A stretch of 64,000 nucleotides of DNA, from contig NC_079975.1 of the NCBI RefSeq assembly GCF_029852145.1, forward strand, positions 18,411,275-18,475,274, written 5' to 3'. Within the stretch, counting starts at the first letter, position 1; every line of letters starts with the position of its first letter. Made by a program: the position numbers and the translations under genes. This DNA comes from Microplitis mediator (taxonomy: Eukaryota; Arthropoda; Insecta; Hymenoptera; Braconidae). Below the pieces are notes generated by a model that saw only the letters and a program-made list of their open reading frames with translations, made no database searches and was not told the origin of the DNA. Below are positions 56,001 to 64,000 of the stretch, in pieces.

Positions 56001-58947
56001 TACTTAAGCAAGGGCTAAGATTCTTTAAAAAATGTACCAGATCTTCCATTGTTTCAATTACTTCAGTAACAGCCAAATAATCCAAAACTCTTTTACATTC
56101 TCTAATTATTTTACGCACTTCGCTTTCGTCGAAGCACAACAGCAAAGAACTAGTACCTTGAAGAATACCTCGCGAACCTTCAATAAGTTTTTTTCTGTAA
56201 AATAATTTAATAATCAATTAAATTATAAAAAAAAATTTTGTAAAATTATTGATGGATAAAATTTAATATTAATGACCTAGCAGGTCCAGAGTATGGGTCG
56301 TGTTTCAGTAGAGCAGATGCTTCTTCAAGAAGTCTTGATGCACCTTCAACACGTTGAAGTGCAGCTGGCATATCTTGTTTAAGCAATGCATCGTCCGAAG
56401 AATTAATTGTTTCTTTTCCGACCTAGTTTGACATTATAATACATGATTTTTGTTATTTATTTTGACTATAAAATCAAATTAAAAAAATTTTTTAAAGAAA
56501 CCTACTTTAACAAGATTTGTAACTGCCATGCTGACGGCATAAACAGGCCGTTCCAAATCTGGCATGGCATTTCCATCTTCAGCTTCTTCATGAAGAATAA
56601 CAAGTCTCGAAACCTAAAAATTTATATTATTTTGATCGTGAGAAATTTCATTGAATATTTCAATAGCGATAAATAACCATTGTCATAACTTTAAGCTTTA
56701 TAAGTCTCGTTTACAATTAAAAAGTAAATTGTGTGAGTGTAGAGCACACTCAAATGCTTCCTGTTAAAGGCGTGCAAGAAATAAGTATAAATCTTATTGA
56801 AATTAAATCTATTTTTATAGAATTATATTCAAGTTTAAGTATAAATTACAAAATTTATATCTTGATAAACATATAGATAGGGGATCAATTTCATATTTAG
56901 TTTTTATTTTATTCTAAATTACTGGAATGACCTTAAAAGATATTTATGATTGACGAGTTAATTACAGGGTCGGACTACATAAGTAAATTATTTTATTACA
57001 TGTAATATTTAAAAAAAATATATGTACTGTCGGTTATAGAATTACTGTTCAGAATTTTACAGTATTCGGTATATTAGTAGATAATGTTAAGAAAACGATA
57101 TAATTAAATTTTAAGAGCTACACTGTAAAAAATCCGGAGTGAATTCGGATTGAAATTAAATCCGAATTCACTCCGGATTCACTCCGCCACTCGGAGTTCC
57201 GGAGTTTTAAAAAAAATCACTCCGCATGCGAAGTGAATTGGGAGTTTTTTTTTAGCGGAGTGATGCGAATTTTATTTCACTCCGAATTCACTCCGGTCCG
57301 GAGTTTTAATATTTAAATTAATTTATATTAAACTGTTAAACAGCGTGTGTGCGTATCGGTTGATCAGTACTGTAATACGCGAATTTTTATTTCGATTTTA
57401 CTTAGTGGAGTTATATTTTATTAATAATATTTTTAAAACTCCCCTCCGAGGTGAATTTCACTCCGGGAGGATTAAATTAATAAAAAATTATCCACTCCGC
57501 GAAAACTCCCCTGCAGAGTGAATTTCACTCCGAGGGGAGTGAATAATTAAAAATTCGATAAAAGCTGTGATTAATAGAAGCCTCAATTTCAAACGTATGA
57601 AATTCCAAATTTTACTAGTTCTCTGTAGCTTTTTAAAAATTTCATTGGATCTTTTTCTCTTCATTATCTACTACTACGTAGAATTTCATCAAATTCTTGA
57701 CAATACTAACTTAAAATGAAAATACTATTGTAATTTTGGAGTCACATATTGCTTGCTAAAAAAAAAAAATTTAGAAATAGAAAGACTGGTTGAAACTATG
57801 GAAAAGTAGGCATAATGAATTGAATCAAAACAAAATTAAATGTAGTCGAATACTGTAGTTTAGCAATAAAATAATAATTTAAATTTATTTACATAAATTT
57901 AAATCAGATATTATCATTGATGAGTTGATTAATTTAATTAAAAAAAAAAAAGCTATTTTTATTGAAATATGACGGTAAAAGTCTTGAACTAATTATTTTG
58001 TTTAAATTAAATGAAATTATATGAATAATATTTTGGAGTAAGTTTAAATAACATGTGCCATTGAATGACGATAATGGTACCATGAACAACGCCTAGCAAT
58101 TGGCTAACGTAAGTTCCGACCAAAAGTTATGACGTATTCTAAAAATAATAATGATCCAAATAAAAGTTAATCTGGGGAGAAGTTACTTGGGCGGTAAGAA
58201 TTCTGAAGGTTTTATTACACAATGTAAATATTTTTGAATCGAAATATTTTTCTTTTTCTCTAAAATATAAAATTTTATAATGATGAATGAAAAAAAGTAT
58301 TGATGTTCAATATGCTCCAAATATAAAATTAAGTATGTTTTTATTTTTATTTTTGTTTTACATAAATATTTAAGTAAAATATAATATACTGGAATGTATA
58401 TGATATCAGCATGAATCACAATGTCAATGTACATAAGTGGTAAACGATGCAACTATTGCAATTTTGATACAATCATTCAAAAATTCAAATGATAAATAAG
58501 AATAATGAAACTTGGCAATTTTTATGAATGTTTTCTTTGCTTTTATAATAATAATAATTGTTTTTGTAAACTATTACTCAATTGTTACAGGCTACACGTA
58601 TGATATCATCAATTATAACATTCTGATGATGAAAAATTACTATAAACAGATCTATCTATTTCGAAATGACATAATTTGAGTGGGTGTAAAATAAAAAAAA
58701 AATTTTTTTCATTTCACGTACATAAATTCCATAATAATATTCATGTGATATTATATTTTTATTTTATAAGTAATAACTCTCTAAAGAAAATTATCGCACT
58801 ATACAATTATTTGAATTAAAAAATAAAAACAAAGTAAATATAAAAAAAATCATAAGTACAGTAAAATAAAAATATAAAAATATTGTTTACCTGCTGTGCT
58901 ACAGGCTCGAGGATGCTTTCAATAGTTTTTGTATGAAAAACAGGCAT
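50080..58947 (-). CDS. Vinc: Vinculin
   Basis: Actin-binding adaptor of integrin and cadherin junctions. Coding exons on the minus strand: 58891-58947, 56506-56613, 56277-56422, 55717-56194, 54974-55447, 53859-54746, 53329-53416, 53158-53202, 52728-52847, 52467-52538, 52113-52157, 51854-51978, 51558-51797, 51364-51454 and 50080-50249. With all exons 1048 aa; without the four small linker exons (53158-53202, 52728-52847, 52467-52538, 52113-52157) 954 aa, close to Drosophila (about 961). The start MPVFHTKTIESILEPVAQQ and end KLRWVRRQPWYQY are near-universal vinculin termini. Helical-bundle repeats fill the head; the proline-rich linker is EMVPPRPPLPGGEIAPPRPP; the tail has MAAHGLHQEVRQWSSKDND onward. 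The donor after 56277 is weak (GTCATT), but the exon 3-4 join is phase-consistent and family-like. Confidence 0.93.
52113..53202 (-). other. Vinc: Vinculin linker cassette-exon array
   Basis: Four consecutive small exons of 45, 120, 72 and 45 nt (53158-53202, 52728-52847, 52467-52538, 52113-52157), all multiples of three and all entering and leaving in the same phase (after one codon base). Any subset can be skipped without a frame change. They encode EDKVPLPRHTYFTDK, a Ser/Pro-rich 40-mer (KNQPSPSNLGAVSPTF), GDNPDLLYQELAPENNFEK and the Tyr-rich GYYDNYFDHYNVEKN. All lie between head and proline-rich linker. Alternative use is inferred from phase and size. The last one has the weakest acceptor (TTGTCAAG). 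Confidence 0.65.
56614..58890 (-). other. Vinculin intron 1 with CACTCCG repeat cluster
   Basis: 2.3-kb first intron. The section 57120-57545 is unlike its AT-rich surroundings: about ten CACTCCG/CGGAGTG words in both orientations, including a perfect inverted repeat with 21-bp arms (57131-57151 and 57159-57179) and a 7-nt loop. The rest shows no exon. Confidence 0.6.
57120..57545. repeat. Inverted-repeat cluster built on CACTCCG
   Basis: The motif CACTCCG or its complement CGGAGTG recurs about ten times, often joined to GAATT. The strongest hairpin is 57131-57179; further pairs are ACTCCCCT...AGGGGAGT (about 57506-57541) and CCTCC...GGAGG (about 57441-57470). It could be a MITE or part of a satellite-like family; the left edge CACTGTAAAAAATCC may be an element end. 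No coding potential. Confidence 0.7.
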
Positions 58948-59817
58948 TTTTTATAAATATTTATTTATTTCCTCTATTTATAAACAAATTGCTAATTTAT
59001 TAAGTCTATACAATTTTAATTAATACAACAATGAATACTTGAGTTTTAAAAATAACTCAAAAAATGATAACAAAAATTACAAAAATAGCTTTGAGTCATT
59101 AACGAAAATAATTTTTTTTTTTTTTTTAGAATAAAAATCACTAAAAAACTTAAATAAAAGACGTTAAGTCTGTAGTCGTGTAAAACTCAATTTACTTTAA
59201 AAAAAAAAAAAAACTTGGCAGTGCACGGCTGTATACAGCAATATGTGTACTGGTAATCATGATGCAAATTTTTTTGTTGAAACGGTGTTAAAAATACATA
59301 ATTTACCGGTTAATAACTCGTTAATTATCTGACAATTAACTGCCGTTGACTTTAACGCTATCTATAATTTTTTTTTTTTTATGAATTCGGTCGGTAAAAA
59401 AAATAATTTAGAACTATATGTACTTGCAACTCACCGATTCAATAATTTAATTATAAAATAAAATATGAAAAATTTATAAATTTTGATAATATCCTTATGA
59501 AAATAATGAAGATTAGATACACTTGACAAACAATTTGTTTGAAAATACGCAATCTAGGAAAATAATCTAGTAATTTTTTGTCGTAAATTCTTTGTTACTA
59601 GCATAGAGATATGAATATATTGTAAATAGATATCTATAGGCAACAACTCCAAAACAACTTGAACGGTATTATGATAAATAAGTTCAAAAAAATTATTTTT
59701 GTTTAATAAATAAAGTGGATTCAGTTGGAAAAAATTTTTTAAATCTTGTTAGTAATAATTCTTTTCAATTATTAAAAAAACAATTATTTAATATTTTAAT
59801 AAAAATCAAATACAACA
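58948..59817. promoter_or_regulatory. Shared upstream region of vinculin (-) and LSM8 (+)
   Basis: 870 bp between two divergent start codons, containing 5' UTRs and promoters of both genes. Long A/T runs at 59111-59128, 59197-59213 and 59369-59380. No unambiguous core promoter motif found. Confidence 0.5.
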
Positions 59818-60567
59818 ATGGCATCAGGACTTGAAAGTTACGTTAACCGTATCCTTTACATTAACTAATCATATACTATTCAAATAAATTTGCACGATAA
59901 TATTATTTATAAGATCCTTAATTAAAATATTTTTAGACACTGTATCTATTATCACATCCGATGGAAGAAATTTTGTTGTAAGTTATTTCTATAGCTTATT
60001 CTAATATTTTTTAACGTGAATTTTTTAAAATCCATGAAATAAATTTTATTTTGTAAATAATTGAGTTCAAAATTAATTTTTGAATGAAGATACTGAAAGT
60101 TGACAATAAAATTGAAAGTTTAGATTTATGCACTTAATGATTCATTTTTTATAAATCAGTATACGATACATATACAATGACATTTTTCAAATTTAGAATA
60201 CTGATAATAAAATAAAGTCATAAAATCGTCTGCGATCTTTTAAATAATAATTCTTTATTTTAGGGAACATTAAAAGGATTTGATCAAACAATTAATTTAA
60301 TTCTTGATGATTCTCATGAACGAGTATACAGTATGACACAGGGTGTTGAACAAGTTGTTTTAGGTCTACATATAATTAGAGGTGATAATGTGTAAGTAAA
60401 TTATATTAGTTGATACTTTTAATAACTAATGTATGTTTGTTAGTTTTTAATGTTATTATTTTTTTAAATATTTTAGAGCAATAATCGGAGAACTGGATGA
60501 TGAGGTAGATTCAAAACTTAAATTAAGATCAATCCGTGCAGAACCTCTCAGTGCTGTTACTCATTGA
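59818..60567 (+). CDS. LSM8: LSM8, U6 snRNA-associated Sm-like protein
   Basis: Four exons in phase: 59818-59848, 59937-59977, 60264-60391 and 60477-60567, giving 96 aa, the same length as human LSM8. It is the subunit that sets the nuclear LSm2-8 ring, which binds the U-rich 3' end of U6 (and U6atac) snRNA. The Sm fold is plain: MASGLESYVNHTVSIITSDG, the Sm1 motif DGRNFVGTLKGFDQTINLIL, the Sm2 motif VVLGLHIIRGDNVAIIGE, and the tail IRAEPLSAVTH. The first intron has U12-class signals, not the usual U2 ones. Divergent from vinculin. Confidence 0.95.
59849..59936 (+). other. LSM8: U12-type (minor spliceosome) intron in LSM8
   Basis: The 88-nt intron starts GTATCCTTTAC, which matches the U12 donor consensus RTATCCTTT at every position, and has TCCTTAAT at 59915-59922, close to the U12 branch consensus TCCTTAAC, about 15 nt before the AG. 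There is only a weak pyrimidine tract. Confidence 0.8.
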
Positions 60568-62366
60568 TTAAATGATTTTATTGATTGGATTATTGGTGTC
60601 TGTTATAAAGTAAATTTTTTATTTTTCTTTAAATAAAAAATATAAATTTTTGTACAAATACATTGTAGGTAAACGTGATAATTTTTATCCAAATTTAATC
60701 ATAACTGTAAAACTAAAAAACAATTAAACATCAATACAATGTAATTATAAAATAATAACAATGTCCATAGATATAATATTAATTATTCCATTCAAATTAT
60801 TTTATTAAAATAAAACAATTTCTATCGATTTTAATTATTTTTAAAGTTAAAATTTGTTGCAAACAAAAATATATATCCATGACTTTCTAACACAACCTTT
60901 GTTAATTATTTTTCACATAAAAGAAAAAAGGTTGTGTCAGAAAATCAATAGTACAAATCTCGTTATGAAAAGTTTTTTTGGCCTTGTCATATTTACGTAA
61001 TTAATAAAATTATACATAAATGTGGAAGACATAAATTATTCATAATAAGATTTAATTAACTTTGAGTTGATTTTTAATTCGATTATTACAAATTTTTCAT
61101 TTTAAAAGTTAAAAACTCCGACATTTTAGTTATTAATTTTAAAATTAAAAAATTATTCTAATAAAAATTTTTTTTTCTAAAATGAAAATATTGATCACAG
61201 ATATTTTTCATAATTTAATTAGAGAATTATTTTCTCTTGTCTTGTAAAAAAACTTAATTCAATTTTTTTTTTAAATTTATTATAAATCCTATATAAAATG
61301 TCTTGAGATGGATACATGTTTTTATTTTAATTCGTTGATTATCGTAGGCTATACATATTGCATAATTTTACAGTAGAGTTAAATTTGAATAATAATAATC
61401 ATAAAATAATATATTAATTAATATATTTAACAAATATCAATTTACATTAAACTTAATTTTCCTATCAAATAATATTTTGAATATTAACAACTTTAAGATG
61501 CATCATTATTTACTATATTATGTACATTTGATAGACGTAAAAAAATAAAATTTTTTTAACATTGATATTCATTAGTTTATTAATGTATATATAAAGAAAT
61601 AATTAATTAAATCTAATATCCTGCTCGTGTTTCGTGTTTTTTCTGATTATATTTAAGATACTGATTAACGTCATGTATTTTATGTTCTTTACTATCTAAT
61701 GAAAAAAATTCATACGTGATTTCAACACAAGAAAAAAAAAAGAAAATACATAAAATTTATTTAAATTTAGAAATTGTTTTCTTAAAATAATTACAAATTG
61801 ATTTAAATGACGCAATCAGATTGTTTTTTCTACTTGATAATTGATTTTGTAAATATTTTTATTTTTTCATTTTTACAAGAATAACCTTAAGCTTCTTCTT
61901 GTATTTACAAGTATAAATTAATGTTTACTTATTAAATAATAATATTTAGTTCTAATAATCATGAAAACGAACTTTACGTTTCACTGTATTAATTAATAAT
62001 TTCAATATTATTTTATTTTCAATAAACTCTTAATGAGTTTTGAATATTATTGGAAGTTTGTATTATGAGTAAGGTTGCACTATAAAAATTCTAATTTAAA
62101 ATTACAATTACTTATTACAATACTAATTAACTTTACAATATTAATAATTGAACTTAATGCTCATTTGTAAATTTAAAAGAAAAAAAAAGAAATGAAGCAA
62201 AATATTACTTTGCTTCCATTTCCAAATATTTTTTGTAAACTAAATTGTCCATATAATTTATTTAAATATCTTTATTTATAGATTTTTTTTGTAAAATCAT
62301 AAAGGCGATCTATTCTACTCGACATAATATAAAAATGTTTTTTTTTTATATAATAGAAAATTTAAT
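60568..62366. other. Convergent 3' region between LSM8 and the right-edge gene
   Basis: About 1.8 kb of AT-rich DNA with the LSM8 3' UTR (AATAAA near 60634) and, on the minus strand, the 3' UTR of the next gene. The two phrases GACTTTCTAACACAACCTTT (60881-60900) and AAAAAGGTTGTGTCAGAAAA (about 60924-60943) are approximate inverted repeats and could form a hairpin. No gene seen. Confidence 0.5.
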
Positions 62367-64000
62367 TTAAGGAGGTGATCTATTATTTCTTGATCCAGCA
62401 TTTGTTCGATTTCGATTCCTTCTTCTTATTCTTCCACCTCGCCTAATTGAATTCTGGTTGTTATTTGCCCAATCAGATTGTCCATTATTACCGAAATTCA
62501 TATTATTAGGACCATTTGGACCATAAGACATCATTGGTTCATTAGCCATTGAATTTGGTCCAAAATTACCAAAATTACTTGCAGGATAAGATGGTCCGTC
62601 ATAATTAGGACCGTCACGTGGATCAGAAAATCCCAGAACAGGTGCTGGTCCAAGTAAACCTGGACCTCCATTTCTGTGTGTTTGGTATCGTGGATCGTAT
62701 CCCATTTGATTAGGTACTATTGGAGAATTATTTGGTCCCATTGATGAAATATTTCCCATACCTCCTATACCAAGAGGTGTCATATTTTGTGGTTGCATAG
62801 AATTATTCATCATAGGATTCATCAGTCCAATATTATTCATCATTGAATTCTGTCCCATTGCCATTCCCATACCAGTTGATGATTGCATTCCTGAAGCAGT
62901 TATTCCCATAGATATGTCTTGTGATTGTTGTTGTGAACCTATTCCTAGACCCATAATTCCACTCGATCCAATAGCTTGTGAAGATTGCATTGTTATTTCA
63001 AGAGCTTTTCTACGTGGATCCATTCGTACTTGTGGTGGTGGTGGTGGTGGTGATTTTGGTGTATCAGGTTTTACAGGTGGTGGTGACATAGGTGAATCTA
63101 CAATATCTGATTGAGACAGACGGAATATTTTACGTAGACGAGGATCATATTTAACAAGTGAATCATTTTTAGTCAATTTTAATCCGCTGTAATTTGGTCG
63201 AGGAATATCAACGACGTATACTTTATATGATACTGGAGCATGAGATGCAATACTAGCATCGATTTCCGTACATGGAACGTGTGATGGGGCCGGTTTAAAT
63301 GGTAAACTCAACATTTGCCTAAGATCAACATCAGAACCAACTTGTGGTTCCATAAAATTACCAGCTGCTACTCGTAAATCCGTATCACCAAAGTCCTGCT
63401 GATAACGTTGACGAAGATCTAAATCAGGTCTTCGGTGATCTTGATCATGTGCTCGAAAATCTGCATCTATTCCTTCATCAGACGCAGTAATTCCTGATGA
63501 ATAAATACTCGTTTCTAGTCGGAGAGATTGTGATTCTTTTTTTGAATCAGATCGACTAGGACTACTTGTTCTTGTCTCTTCAGTTCGTCGTTGACGTGGA
63601 TCTCTTGACATTCTTGGATCTCTTGAAACTGATCCAGCGTTTGATGATGATTTAGGACTCATACTTCCATTTTCCGATTTTTTCAATGATACTTTTTCAG
63701 TATTATCTGAAGATGAATTATTATTTTTACTGTCATTACTTCTTGACGGTGACTCAACTCCGGAATTCTTTTTTGATAATGATCCTTGTGGTTTTATCGA
63801 TGAAAGTAATTTTGTTACTTCAGCACTTATGTCTATTTTACTAAGATTACCTAATTTGTCAACTATAACAGCAGGTTGAGGAATACCAACAGGTTCTATA
63901 ACTATTGGATTTTCTTTTGTTGGAGTATCTAAATCACTTTTTTCACTTTCATCTTTTAAATTATCTTTAATAACAATTTGTAAATTACCACCTTCATCAT
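62367..64000 (-). CDS. C-terminal part of a suppressor of sable/ZC3H4-like protein (partial)
   Basis: An open frame runs from the window edge (first full codon at 63998) to the stop at 62367, at least 543 residues; the N-terminal part lies outside the window. It is largely disordered: Ser/Lys-rich first, then repeated DPR motifs (SRDPRMSRDPRQRR, LVKYDPRLRKIFRLS, RMDPRRKAL), a Pro run (KSPPPPPPQ), a Met/Gly/Asn-rich region and a basic RG-like end (GGRIRRRNRNRTN). DPRLR motifs following a YSGLKL-type strand recall the Su(s)/ZC3H4/ZC3H6 CCCH-finger family, which restrains unstable nuclear transcripts, but no CCCH finger is in view. Other nuclear RNA-processing proteins with DPR motifs remain possible. 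Confidence 0.5.
   Translation of the reverse strand, partial: DEGGNLQIVIKDNLKDESEKSDLDTPTKENPIVIEPVGIPQPAVIVDKLGNLSKIDISAEVTKLLSSIKPQGSLSKKNSGVESPSRSNDSKNNNSSSDNTEKVSLKKSENGSMSPKSSSNAGSVSRDPRMSRDPRQRRTEETRTSSPSRSDSKKESQSLRLETSIYSSGITASDEGIDADFRAHDQDHRRPDLDLRQRYQQDFGDTDLRVAAGNFMEPQVGSDVDLRQMLSLPFKPAPSHVPCTEIDASIASHAPVSYKVYVVDIPRPNYSGLKLTKNDSLVKYDPRLRKIFRLSQSDIVDSPMSPPPVKPDTPKSPPPPPPQVRMDPRRKALEITMQSSQAIGSSGIMGLGIGSQQQSQDISMGITASGMQSSTGMGMAMGQNSMMNNIGLMNPMMNNSMQPQNMTPLGIGGMGNISSMGPNNSPIVPNQMGYDPRYQTHRNGGPGLLGPAPVLGFSDPRDGPNYDGPSYPASNFGNFGPNSMANEPMMSYGPNGPNNMNFGNNGQSDWANNNQNSIRRGGRIRRRNRNRTNAGSRNNRSPP

Noticed and set aside
58183..58452. 89-codon minus-strand frame in vinculin intron 1
   Set aside because: Low-complexity Ile/Tyr/Lys composition, no splice consistency with vinculin, no domain.
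1..64000. CRISPR arrays, rRNA genes, bacterial operons or viral integrations
   Set aside because: No regularly spaced repeats, rRNA-like sequence or prokaryotic gene layout was seen; the only virus-like genes belong to the Gypsy retrotransposon, which has no envelope-like frame.

Overview
The window looks like a piece of an insect nuclear genome. It is very AT-rich, has intron-containing conserved animal genes (a Tube-type Toll adaptor, vinculin, a KChIP, rabenosyn-5), and carries insect-type retrotransposons. A parasitoid wasp (Hymenoptera, perhaps Braconidae) is my best guess from composition and the short AT-rich repeats. That is inference, not proof.

Layout. At 1020-7725 (+) lies a BLTP2/hobbit bridge-like lipid-transfer gene, convergent with a four-exon UBE2W ubiquitin-conjugating enzyme at 8705-9914 (-). 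From 11461 to 17488 (-) sits a full-length two-ORF LINE (I/R1/Loa-like, with RNase H) flanked by a 14-bp target-site duplication. Only 63 bp further, at 17566-23126 (+), is a complete Ty3/Gypsy element of CsRn1 type. It has two 357-bp LTRs with no difference seen by eye, a 4-bp duplication and a candidate -1 frameshift site between gag and pol. Both elements look young and intact.

From 23131 to 40522 the main occupant is a five-exon KChIP-type EF-hand gene (28884-37225, +) with a 6.9-kb first intron. That intron holds a nested pair of inverted-repeat elements (33197-34342). Then come GPATCH1 (40523-43571, -), head-to-head with tube (44521-45629, +); rabenosyn-5 (46127-48024, -), convergent with tube; and vinculin (50080-58947, -). 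Vinculin has four consecutive small in-phase exons in its linker, probably alternatively spliced. LSM8 (59818-60567, +) is divergent from vinculin and contains an intron with U12-type signals. At the right edge (62367 to the window end, -) is the C-terminal part of a low-complexity protein resembling suppressor of sable/ZC3H4.

The genes serve unrelated housekeeping and signalling roles: membrane-contact lipid transport, N-terminal ubiquitylation, K+ channel modulation, splicing (GPATCH1, LSM8), innate immunity (Tube), endosome recycling and cell adhesion. No shared pathway or operon-like unit is evident. Exon borders were read by hand from splice signals, phase continuity and remembered family conservation. 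I found no CRISPR, rRNA, convincing tRNA gene or clearly novel system. The most unusual observations are the U12-type intron in LSM8, the vinculin cassette-exon array, the gag-pol slippery site and several inverted-repeat elements.
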